Shown: piece after piece, positions 36,378 through 43,071 of the stretch
Layout: each line of letters begins with the position of its first letter
How positions within the stretch are numbered: the first letter of the stretch is position 1
Assembly: GCA_001556995.1 (NCBI GenBank)
Contig: LSKF01000107.1
Coordinates: forward strand, 24,044-88,043
DNA: 64,000 nt
Source of the DNA: Erythrobacteraceae bacterium CCH12-C2
Lineage (GTDB): Bacteria; Pseudomonadota; Alphaproteobacteria; Sphingomonadales; Sphingomonadaceae
Reading direction: 5' to 3'
Notes under the pieces: model-generated
Told to the model about the DNA's origin: nothing
The model's input: only the letters and a program-made list of their open reading frames with translations
Database searches by the model: none
Position numbers and translations under genes: made by a program

Positions 36378-36853
36378 GCCCCGCGCCTTTCGGCGGCGGC
36401 CTTCTGGTGGGCGATCCGCTTGCGAATGTCCTCGATCTTGCGGTCGATCGACGCGCGCACTTCGGCGGGGCTGACATCGCGCACCGCGCTGGTCCCACGC
36501 GCGACATTGTCACGGTGGGCGGCCAGCAGACGGATGGCGTTGGCAAAGTCGAACTTGCCGTCATCAGCCGTTTTGGCGTCGCCTTCGCGCAAACGCCGGA
36601 CAACCTCCATTTCGAGGTGGAGATAACCTTCGGCGAGCGCAACCAGCCACTGGCGGGCAAACTCGGTCTCCTCGCGCCGGACCTTGTAGGCGCGGCTGGC
36701 GCTGATCCCTGCCTTATCGGCGGACGCAGAGACGTTCGAGCTTTCGGCAAGGTGATCGAGAAACAGGCGCCGCCAGTTGTTGTTGATGCGTCCGTCTTCG
36801 CCGTCTTTCAGGCTGGGGCGGATGGCGATGCGCTTGCCGGGCGGCTTGGCCAT
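36374..36853 (-). CDS. Terminase small subunit-like protein (GTA/phage type)
   Basis: 159-residue protein. A helix-turn-helix-like segment at about 28-60 reads WRRLFLDHLAESSNVSASAD and KAGISASRAYKVRREE, the usual pattern of small terminase DNA-binding domains. The second half is helical and highly charged (PAEVRASIDRKIEDIRKRIA), as in the oligomerisation region. It has a good ribosome binding site (AGGAG) before ATG 36853 and a 4-base overlap with the truncated terL, the canonical terS-terL arrangement. The frame appears complete although its partner is dead, so it may be a very recent relic or kept for another use. Confidence 0.75.
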   Translation of the reverse strand: MAKPPGKRIAIRPSLKDGEDGRINNNWRRLFLDHLAESSNVSASADKAGISASRAYKVRREETEFARQWLVALAEGYLHLEMEVVRRLREGDAKTADDGKFDFANAIRLLAAHRDNVARGTSAVRDVSPAEVRASIDRKIEDIRKRIAHQKAAAERRGA

Positions 36854-37378
36854 GGCGGATACTCCTGGAGCGCAGACAACAAAAAGGCGGCGCTCCAGTC
36901 CGGAGGGCCGCCAGCTGGCGAATCGCTATTTTTCGACGATGCCCCTTTCTAGGCGATTGTGTAGTTTACAACCCCACGAACAAAGCGAGGCAAAGTCAAC
37001 GGCTTAACCACCAGAAGGGCGCTTATTTCGGGCGGTTCGTCGCTCTTGCGATTCGCCCATCATGCCTATCGGTATAGGCCGAGCGTCACGCTGTAGGAAA
37101 GAGAAATAACCATATGGGTTAATTCGCTCGGCGCGCCCTGCCTTTCGCCCGTCGCAGGCCTACTTGCCTGCGGAACAGTGCGCGAACAACGCCGCCTGCG
37201 CGACTCGACAAAAGTGTTAACATTGAGTAAAAGCAAAGCCCTCGGACTTCGCGGGTCCGAGGGCTTTGTGTGTGTGTACCCCGAGTGGTGTCGGGATTGG
37301 TTTGCTAGCGCGGATGGTATACCCATCTGCGTGGGTTAGGTCAACCCGACATCGCGCCTAAAGAAAGGTGTGAAGTCA
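36854..37378. other. Intergenic region between terS-like gene and zinc-ribbon gene
   Basis: About 525 bases with no supported gene. It would hold the promoter of the minus-strand GTA remnant near 36870-36960 and, on the plus side, the strong hairpin at 37235-37267 and the leader of the zinc-ribbon/Cas2-like pair. No tRNA or duplicated attachment sequence was recognised. Confidence 0.6.
37235..37267. terminator. 13-bp perfect hairpin, possible bidirectional terminator
   Basis: AAAGCCCTCGGAC (37235-37247) pairs with GTCCGAGGGCTTT (37255-37267) across a 7-base loop, followed on the plus strand by GTGTGTGTGT. The A-run on one side and T-run on the other would let it stop transcripts in either direction. 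No gene ends directly before it, so it may instead be a leader structure for the gene at 37379. Confidence 0.6.
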
Positions 37379-37660
37379 ATGAGTTCTCAAAATTTGACCG
37401 TCCTCTGTGGCGGCTGCAAGTGCGCGGTGGTAACCGTCGCCAACCCTCAGGCTCACGACAAGGTGACCTGTCCCACGTGCAACCGTAGCGACCGGTTCGA
37501 CAAGGTGATGGACTCCGTCAAGGAGCACATCTTCCATCTCACGACGAAGTCGATGTCGGAAAGCCTCGCTCGATCCACTCGCAGCAACCGCTACTTCAAA
37601 TTCCAGCCGCAGCAGCCTTCGAACCGCAGCTTCCGCTGGATCAGCGATTACAGGGCGTAA
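37379..37660 (+). CDS. Small zinc-ribbon protein, paired with Cas2-like gene
   Basis: 93-residue basic protein. Two cysteine knuckles, LCGGCKC at about 9-15 and CPTC at about 31-34, make a zinc ribbon. The rest is charged and helical (DKVMDSVKEHIFHLTTKSMS), ending in a basic Phe/Arg-rich tail (RYFKFQPQQPSNRSFRW). It has no named family that I recognise, although similar sequences occur in other sphingomonads by memory. ATG 37379 is preferred over GTG 37370 because AGAAAGG is correctly spaced from ATG. It is 4 bases from the next gene, so the two are translated together. Confidence 0.75.
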   Translation: MSSQNLTVLCGGCKCAVVTVANPQAHDKVTCPTCNRSDRFDKVMDSVKEHIFHLTTKSMSESLARSTRSNRYFKFQPQQPSNRSFRWISDYRA

Positions 37661-37664
37661 CGTC

Positions 37665-37955
37665 ATGGCAAAATTCCTCATCACCTACGACAATCGCCCT
37701 CCGTGCAACTATGACGCGCTTTACCGCCTTATGGCGGCGTGGAGTGCGGTGCGGATTGCGGACTCGGTCTGGCTGGCAAGCCTCAACGCTGATGCATCAC
37801 AGGTTCGCGGGTTCGTCGTGAACGCGCTGCAAAGGAATGACATCGTTGCGGTGCTCGAATTGCAGCCGGGTTCTGATTGGGCAACGTCCTGCGTCAATGC
37901 CGCAGCAAATGCTTGGCTGTCTGCACACATTAGGCCAGCGCAGATAGCGGCCTAG
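37665..37955 (+). CDS. Cas2/SinR-like (VapD-type ferredoxin fold) small protein
   Basis: 96-residue protein with the pattern of stand-alone Cas2-like or 'SinR family' proteins: MAKFLITYD at the first strand (Y-D pair), NYDALYRLM, SVWLASLNADASQVRGFV, RNDIVAVLELQPGSDW and AWLSAHI at the end. The order of strands and the central S-x-W match my memory of that family. Classical Cas2 is a CRISPR adaptation nuclease, but no cas1, repeats or spacers are present here, so this is an orphan. It follows the zinc-ribbon gene by 4 bases. Possible roles are nuclease or toxin; none is shown. Confidence 0.6.
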   Translation: MAKFLITYDNRPPCNYDALYRLMAAWSAVRIADSVWLASLNADASQVRGFVVNALQRNDIVAVLELQPGSDWATSCVNAAANAWLSAHIRPAQIAA

Positions 37956-37992
37956 CCAAGGGGCTGCGTTTATCGGCCCTTTGCACCGGATT

Positions 37993-38027
37993 GGGCGAGC
38001 CTCACTCATGTGGGCGCTCGCCCCTTT
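37993..38027 (+). terminator. Intrinsic terminator after zinc-ribbon/Cas2-like pair
   Basis: GGGCGAGC (37993-38000) pairs with GCTCGCCC (38016-38023), followed by CTTTCG. It is 38 bases after the Cas2-like stop. The same hairpin overlaps the end of the convergent small gene at 38002-38142. Confidence 0.7.
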
Positions 38028-38142
38028 CGTTTGGCTTCACCAACTTCCCAAGCCGCTCCTTGAAGCGCTGCTCGTCATCGTCGCACCCAAGCTCGCGCGC
38101 GGCGTCCTTGAATTTGTCTAGCTGTGTTTTTTGATCAGACAT
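38002..38142 (-). CDS. Small charged hypothetical protein (46 aa)
   Basis: 46-residue protein, MSDQKTQLDKFKDAARELGC followed by DDDEQRFKERLGKLVKP and a short tail to TGA at 38004. It is acidic-basic alternating and probably helical. Very similar short proteins of the form 'DKFK-x-AARELECDDDE-x-RF-x-ERL' are, as far as I recall, common in sphingomonads and not further characterised. ATG 38142 lacks a strong ribosome binding site (ACCTGTGGC upstream). It converges with the Cas2-like pair and shares the terminator hairpin. Confidence 0.7.
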   Translation of the reverse strand: MSDQKTQLDKFKDAARELGCDDDEQRFKERLGKLVKPNERGERPHE

Positions 38143-38281
38143 GCCACAGGTTTACCACGCGGGGCGGGGCCGCGCTAGCGCGCTATTTATTCACAGGAAC
38201 ATAACACATACACTCATGATTTGATTTTATCCACTCACAGGCAGGCTTGTCATCGGCGTGGAGTACGGCTATGAGTGACCG

Positions 38282-39094
38282 ATGTCTTCCACAGAATCAC
38301 CTGAAAGCCTGATTAGCGAAAGCCAGATTTTCGCGTGGCGGCATCGCGTGCGCGAGATCGATGAGACAATTCGGACTCTTGAAGCGGAGCGGACCAAGCT
38401 AGGGCGCTTAATTGAGATGGCGCAGATGCTGGAGCGCGAGGCCAAGCTCCTAGATGCCGCCGGGGAGAGCGCGAATGCGCATCCCAAGTCAATTGGCCGT
38501 ACATTGAGCGGTCTCACTTCTAAGGACACTTTCCCCACCGCTGTTCATTTGGTGGTCGAGCGTGAAGAAGACGGTGTGAGCTATGAGCAGGTTCGCGAGG
38601 CAATCATGCGGAGCCCATTGGGTGGAAAACTGCGGAAAAGCGACAAGGGGTTCTACCACGCATTGGCGCGCGGGAAGGAGAAGGGCATCCTCGTAGAGCA
38701 CAAAGGCTACGTTTTCACTCCGGCCAATCTCGATGCGTTCAAGCGGAAGGTGGCCGCTGGCTTGAAGCAAGACAAAAATGCCCCGGCATCGCTGGGTTCA
38801 CCCATGATGGACGCTCTACTTGAGGTTATCGCTTTGGAGCCTGGTATGACGGCTAAGGAGGCAATTGAGCGTGTCAGTGGTGGCTCGGAGAAGCACAATC
38901 TGCCGCCGTTGAAGAACCTCAATAGCGCTTACAATGCTGTGGCTCGCTTGAAGCAGCGCGGCGAAATTGAGGGATATGGCCACTTAGATCGCCAACTACG
39001 ACTTGGCCCCAAGGCACCAGATCAATTTCAGCGACTTGCCCGTTCAGGTGTAGTCGTTCCCATGGTCAAAACGAATACGGCGGTCGGCCAATGA
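38282..39094 (+). CDS. Hypothetical protein with N-terminal coiled coil and winged-helix-like domains
   Basis: 270-residue soluble protein not matched to a named family. Residues about 15-60 form a coiled coil (VREIDETIRTLEAERTKLGR). Two repeats of a winged-helix-like unit follow: one near 88-155 (SYEQVREAIMRSPLGGKLRK then GFYHALARGKEKGILVEHKG) and one near 178-245 (GMTAKEAIERVSG then LNSAYNAVARLKQRGEIEGY). The pattern suggests DNA binding. Codon choice and GC are lower than in neighbouring core genes, consistent with an acquired gene. No strong ribosome binding site is seen. It lies between the Cas2-like pair and the transposase. Confidence 0.7.
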   Translation: MSSTESPESLISESQIFAWRHRVREIDETIRTLEAERTKLGRLIEMAQMLEREAKLLDAAGESANAHPKSIGRTLSGLTSKDTFPTAVHLVVEREEDGVSYEQVREAIMRSPLGGKLRKSDKGFYHALARGKEKGILVEHKGYVFTPANLDAFKRKVAAGLKQDKNAPASLGSPMMDALLEVIALEPGMTAKEAIERVSGGSEKHNLPPLKNLNSAYNAVARLKQRGEIEGYGHLDRQLRLGPKAPDQFQRLARSGVVVPMVKTNTAVGQ

Positions 39095-39412
39095 CCGACC
39101 GCCGCATCATTTCCCGGCTACACACGCCAGCCTCACCAAAGGACCGTGTGGGCCTCCACCAGCGAAAGGAGGGTCAGATGATCTGGCAAACCATCCGTAG
39201 GAGATAATTAGCGGCGCTTGCGCCGCCTTTCTCCACCCTGCCCCCTTCCAGAAGGGGTAAGAACCGCGGCGCGCTTCCAGTCCATATGGCAGCGCGTCGC
39301 GGCGCATTTGTACCATAACGGTTTTCGATTTGCTAGCCTTCGCTTCAACTTCGACTTCCACCGTCCGCGCCGCTTAGGCGCAAGGCCCGGGAGCCATAGC
39401 TGGTACGCTCGC
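39095..39412. other. Gap between hypothetical and transposase, with hairpins and a mini frame
   Basis: Holds a 9-bp stem (39079-39087 with 39095-39103) at the end of the previous gene, and a GCGGCGC-TT-GCGCCGC hairpin at 39211-39226 followed by CTTTCT. A 9-codon frame MIWQTIRRR (39178-39207) follows AAAGGAGGG; whether it is translated is unknown. No longer gene is supported. The left end of the IS1595-type element must fall here but its terminal repeat was not identified. Confidence 0.55.
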
Positions 39413-40381
39413 TTAGGCGCTTGCGTCAGGCCTTGCGTAGGTGAGGCGCTTGCCAACGATGCCTTGTACCGCAGTGACAGCGCGCTGGCGATCGTCAACG
39501 CCGTTGGCGGTGCGGTTGTTGTAGCGGAACTCGAACTCAGCAAGGTAGCGGTGCAGGTGATGCTCGGCGCAATGCTGGTACACGCCGCGCATACCTCGCT
39601 TGAAAATCGAGAACGCGCCTTCGACCGTGTTGGTGCGAATGGTGCGGTCGTTCAGATCGACGTACTGGAAAGCGGCGTGGGTCGTGGTGCCATGCTCGGC
39701 AAAATCACGGCCAATCTTCCGGTACATCTTGGCTTCGTCCGTCATAAGGCGAGCTTCACGGCTGATGTTGGCAGCGACGATAGGGTGAATGTCAGCGGCG
39801 CGGCTGTTCTCGATATGGAACCATCGGCTCTGGCCGCTTTCACGGTCCACCAGCGCCAGAACAGCGTGCTTGTGGCCATAACCGCGACGGTTGCCGTTAT
39901 AGTCGGACTTCGCACCGATGTAGGTTTCGTCAACTTCGACCGCGCCACCGCCCGAACCAAACGGCGTTGCCAGATCGCCGGAGCGCATGGCTTCGCGGAT
40001 ACGGTGGGCAAGGAACCAAGCGCTCTTGTACTGCACTTCGAGAACGCGGCTAAGCTGGTGGGCGCTGATGCCCTTCTTGCTGGATACGATCAGGTGAACG
40101 GCCTGCAACATCTTGGTGAGGGGAAGGCGAGCGTGCTCAAACACGGTGCCAACCTTGGCGGTGAACTGCTTGCGGCACTCGCCACACTTCTTGAGGCCGT
40201 GACGAACCTTGCCTTCGGGGTTCTTGGTGCTGGCCTTCGAGCGAACGCCAGACAGATCGTACACGCGACCGCCAACAACGCCGCAATGCGGGCAGACAAT
40301 TCCATCCGCCCACACGATGCTTTCAAGGTACTCGAAAGCCTTGGCTTCGTCATGGAAGTGGGGGGAAGAAAGTACCGACAT
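39413..40381 (-). CDS. IS1595-family (ISXO2-like) transposase
   Basis: 322-residue DDE-type transposase. The N-terminal zinc ribbon has CPHC at residues 30-33 and KKCGECRKQF with cysteines 66 and 69. The catalytic domain begins VEVDETYIG (D151), followed by LMTDEAKMY and NTVEGAFSIFKRG, which agree with the ISXO2-like pattern. The frame is complete with a strong ribosome binding site (AAGGAG) before ATG 40381 and a good promoter, so the element may be active. Terminal inverted repeats and target duplication were not found by eye. Confidence 0.92.
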   Translation of the reverse strand: MSVLSSPHFHDEAKAFEYLESIVWADGIVCPHCGVVGGRVYDLSGVRSKASTKNPEGKVRHGLKKCGECRKQFTAKVGTVFEHARLPLTKMLQAVHLIVSSKKGISAHQLSRVLEVQYKSAWFLAHRIREAMRSGDLATPFGSGGGAVEVDETYIGAKSDYNGNRRGYGHKHAVLALVDRESGQSRWFHIENSRAADIHPIVAANISREARLMTDEAKMYRKIGRDFAEHGTTTHAAFQYVDLNDRTIRTNTVEGAFSIFKRGMRGVYQHCAEHHLHRYLAEFEFRYNNRTANGVDDRQRAVTAVQGIVGKRLTYARPDASA

Positions 40382-40448
40382 GGTTCAACGCTCCTTACCC
40401 CATTTTCATAGGGCAGGCCGTTGGGTTTGTAAAGTACATAATCGCCCC

Positions 40449-40499
40449 TTTATAACCAAAGAGCGTGACGATGTCAAGTAAAATAACCAATTTGGTTAT
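40449..40499 (-). promoter_or_regulatory. Transposase promoter with 17-bp palindromic operator
   Basis: On the minus strand TTGACA (40477-40472), a 17-base spacer and TATAAA (40454-40449) form a near-consensus sigma-70 promoter. Just upstream lies the perfect palindrome ATAACCAATTTGGTTAT (40483-40499). A half-copy (TTTGGTTAT, minus strand) overlaps the -10 region. Self-repression by the transposase or another regulator is plausible. Confidence 0.78.
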
Positions 40500-40627
40500 A
40501 GAGAGCTGGTGCGCCTGTGACGGCGCGGATTTGCCGTAACAAAATTCCAATTTTCTCATTGACGACAAACAGATTCGTGCGATTTTTCATCGCCCCCTGT
40601 TCTTCATGCCGCTTGCGAGGAGAGGTG

Positions 40628-40897
40628 ATGACAGACCGCGCGTTCCTGGCTCAGATGGCAGGCTATGGCCTGACCACGGTGCAAATCCACTACTACATGC
40701 CTGATCACCGCAGCCTGCTGCAGCAATTCGTGATGCAGCAATATGACGTCGCGCCGCAGTTTCCGGAGCTTGATCGGTTTCTCAGCTTCTGGCGGCGTGA
40801 GATCGATGCGGTCCTGCATTCTGTGCGCGTGGCGCACAAGCACCTCATCGGCCCGCAGGAATGGCGCGCCGTGGATGGGATTATCTCAATCCAATGA
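40628..40897 (+). CDS. Usg-family protein
   Basis: 89-residue protein. The sequence DRAFLAQMAGYGLTTVQIHY, then MPDHRSLLQQFVMQQYDVAP and SVRVAHKHLIGP-x-EW, matches the Usg family (PF06233), which is common in alphaproteobacteria and historically noted beside tryptophan genes. The function is unknown. A ribosome binding site (GAGGAGAGG) precedes ATG 40628. It is convergent with spt, 30 bases away. Confidence 0.9.
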   Translation: MTDRAFLAQMAGYGLTTVQIHYYMPDHRSLLQQFVMQQYDVAPQFPELDRFLSFWRREIDAVLHSVRVAHKHLIGPQEWRAVDGIISIQ

Positions 40898-40927
40898 GGG
40901 CCGGAGGAAGGCGAGAGCCTTCCCCGC

Positions 40928-42166
40928 TCAGATAATCCCGATCGCCTTCCCGGCGCGCTCGAACATGCCGAGGATCGTGGTGACCTGTTCGGCGGTATGC
41001 TCGGCGCAGAGCGAGCAGCGCAGCAGGGTCATGCCAGCCGGGGTCGCCGGGGGCCGCGCGAGGTTGACGTAAAGGCCCTCTTTCAAGAGCGCCTCCCACA
41101 TCATCGCGCCCTTTTCCAGATCAGGCATGATGACCGCGATGATCGCGCTTTGCGGGGTTTCGGTGCCGAGCTTGAAGCCGAGATCCTTGAGGCTCTTGTG
41201 CAGCGTGCGGCTGTTCTCCCACAGATGCGCGCGCTTGTTGCCGCCGTGCATCAGCTTGCGGATCGAGGTCGCGCTCGATGCCATCACTGACGGCGGCAGG
41301 GCGGCGGTAAAGACATAGGGGCGGCACACCAGCCGCAGCACTTCAAACTTGGGGTGGTTGGAAACGCAGAAGCCGCCGACCGTGCCGACGCTCTTGGAAA
41401 AGGTGCCGATGATGAAGTCGACATCGTCGATAACGCCCTGTTCCTCAGCCACCCCGCGACCATTCGCGCCGATGAAGCCCATCGAATGCGCCTCGTCGAC
41501 CAGCACCATCGCGCCGTGTTCCTTGGAAATACGGACCATTTCCTTCAGCGGCGCGACATCGCCCATCATCGAATAGACGCCTTCAAGCACCACCAGCTTG
41601 CCCGCACCTTCGGGGATACGCTTGAGGCGCTTTTCCAGCGCCTCGACGTCATTGTGGCGAAACGGGACGATCTCGGCGTTCCCCATCGCGCAGCCATCAT
41701 AGATCGAGGCATGGCTGTCGATATCAAGGATAATGTAATCACCCTTGCCTGCCAGCGTCGAAATGATCCCGAGGTTGGCCTGATACCCGGTCGAGAAGAC
41801 CATCGCGTGGTCCATGTCGTAGAATTCGCGCAGCGCTGCCTCGACATCGCGGTGATCGCGGAAGGTGCCGTTGAGCACGCGGCTGCCGGTCGTTCCGGCG
41901 CCGAAATCCTCCATCGCCTGCTTACCTGCGGCGATGACATCGTCGTCGAAGGTCATGCCCATGTAGTTGTAGGTGCCGAGCAGGATCGTATCGCGCCCGT
42001 TGCAGATCGCGCGGGTGGGCGAAAGCACCTGCTCCATGACGAGGTTGAACGGATCCTCCACCCCGGCGGCGAGCAAGGCTTCGCGGGTCTGGATGATCGG
42101 GTCGAACTTGGCCAGCAGGTCAACCGGCTGAGCGGGGGCGAGAGTCTCGGTCATAGCGGTGGCCAT
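40928..42166 (-). CDS. spt: Serine palmitoyltransferase
   Basis: 412-residue PLP enzyme that condenses serine with an acyl thioester to 3-ketosphinganine, the first step of sphingolipid synthesis. The wording is close to the soluble Sphingomonas SPT: LLGTYNYMGMTFD at 62-74, DSHASIYDG (stacking His152) and VDEAHSMGF (Asp224, His227), with the PLP lysine K258 in GTFSKSVGTVGGF. The conserved ARPPATPAG and LRCS-x-CAEHT end the catalytic part. It lies 2 bases after acpR, so the ACP is the likely acyl donor. This gene pair is a good marker of sphingolipid-containing alphaproteobacteria. Confidence 0.95.
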   Translation of the reverse strand: MATAMTETLAPAQPVDLLAKFDPIIQTREALLAAGVEDPFNLVMEQVLSPTRAICNGRDTILLGTYNYMGMTFDDDVIAAGKQAMEDFGAGTTGSRVLNGTFRDHRDVEAALREFYDMDHAMVFSTGYQANLGIISTLAGKGDYIILDIDSHASIYDGCAMGNAEIVPFRHNDVEALEKRLKRIPEGAGKLVVLEGVYSMMGDVAPLKEMVRISKEHGAMVLVDEAHSMGFIGANGRGVAEEQGVIDDVDFIIGTFSKSVGTVGGFCVSNHPKFEVLRLVCRPYVFTAALPPSVMASSATSIRKLMHGGNKRAHLWENSRTLHKSLKDLGFKLGTETPQSAIIAVIMPDLEKGAMMWEALLKEGLYVNLARPPATPAGMTLLRCSLCAEHTAEQVTTILGMFERAGKAIGII

Positions 42167-42168
42167 TA

Positions 42169-42411
42169 TCAGCTATCCTGCAACTTGTGGACTGCCGCGA
42201 CAAGCTGGCCCCAGTTTTCGATCTCGGCTTGCTGATTCATGCTGATGATGACGTCGAATTCGTCCTCAATCTCGGCAACGAAATCCATCACCGTCAGGCT
42301 GTCAAACTCGAGGTCGCCTGCAAAGGTGGTGGCGTCTTCGATGGTGACGCCCTTCTTGTTGAAGGGTTCGATCAGATCACGGATGCGTGCTTCGACTTCG
42401 GTGGGGGTCAT
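42169..42411 (-). CDS. acpR: Acyl carrier protein for serine palmitoyltransferase
   Basis: 80-residue acidic acyl carrier protein. The phosphopantetheine serine is S38 in DLEFDSLTVMDF. Length and acidity are typical of dedicated ACPs. It is the first gene before spt, only 2 bases apart (end 42169, spt start 42166), the AcpR arrangement known from Caulobacter and sphingomonads. ATG 42411 (MTPTEVEAR) is preferred; an upstream extension to 42498 would invade the divergent promoter region. The gene is divergent from the PycTM gene at 42538, with 126 bases between them. Confidence 0.9.
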   Translation of the reverse strand: MTPTEVEARIRDLIEPFNKKGVTIEDATTFAGDLEFDSLTVMDFVAEIEDEFDVIISMNQQAEIENWGQLVAAVHKLQDS

Positions 42412-42537
42412 GGGACGCGGGCTTTCATGGCTCTGGTTGTGCGGCGCTGTGGCCTCATATACTACGATTGCAAAGCGGCGGTTGGTGCAGCTTGTCAAGT
42501 TTTTGGGCGCGCCGGGGGGCGTGAGGGGAGGGGCCTT

Positions 42538-43071
42538 ATGGCCGATAGCGAGCCGCCAGAAGAGCTAGTCACCGCCCCGCTCTCACCGCAGAGCGTGCAT
42601 CTGATCCGCACCGCCCAATCGCTCACCCTGTCGCTGTCGCAGATGGCCGATGGCAAGGCCAACATCCTTATTGGTGCGACCTTTGTGGTATTTTCGCTGG
42701 TAATCACACAGGCCCTGTCGGGCGAAGTGCAATGGTCGGTGATCTGCCTTGCGGTCACGGCCTTTGCTTCCACCATCTTTGCGGTGCTAGCGATTACCCC
42801 ACCGCTGCGCGCCAAGGCGGTGCCCCAACGGCACAGGAACCTGCTGTTCTTCGGCCATTTTGCGCTTATGGAGGAAGAAGCGTGGACCCGCGAGATGCTG
42901 TCGCACCTGCATGACGATGAAGCGCTTTACCGGGTGATGCTGCGCGATCTCTATCAGAACGGGATGGTGCTTCACCGCCGCAAGTATCGCTACCTGGCCT
43001 ACGCCTATCACCTGTTCCTCGGCGGGCTCGGACTGACGCTTGCGGTGTTTCTGATAGAGAACCTGATCTAG
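42538..43071 (+). CDS. Pycsar effector-like (PycTM, DUF5706) membrane protein, orphan
   Basis: 177-residue membrane protein. Near residues 20-60 it reads SVHLIRTAQSLTLSLSQMAD then GKANILIGATFVVFSLVITQ, the pattern of the PycTM domain (PF18967): a short helix then two close membrane helices, with an additional C-terminal helix (YHLFLGGLGLTLAVFLIE). PycTM proteins in Pycsar systems are activated by cCMP or cUMP and disrupt the membrane to stop phage. No pyrimidine cyclase gene is adjacent. Its neighbours are acpR (divergent) and a DivK-like gene (3' overlap of 4 bases), so it is a lone copy; a housekeeping use is also possible. Confidence 0.7.
   Translation: MADSEPPEELVTAPLSPQSVHLIRTAQSLTLSLSQMADGKANILIGATFVVFSLVITQALSGEVQWSVICLAVTAFASTIFAVLAITPPLRAKAVPQRHRNLLFFGHFALMEEEAWTREMLSHLHDDEALYRVMLRDLYQNGMVLHRRKYRYLAYAYHLFLGGLGLTLAVFLIENLI

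Noticed and set aside
36854-37378. tRNA or attachment site linked to the GTA remnant or an integrated element
   Set aside because: No cloverleaf, no integrase gene and no direct repeat pair seen.
37665-37955. CRISPR array or cas1 next to the Cas2-like gene
   Set aside because: No regularly spaced repeats and no Cas1-like frame within several kilobases on either side.
39370-40515. Direct repeat AGCTGGTACGC / AGCTGGTGCGC flanking the transposase as a target duplication
   Set aside because: One mismatch and wrong size and position for an IS1595-type target duplication; terminal inverted repeats were not found to support it.
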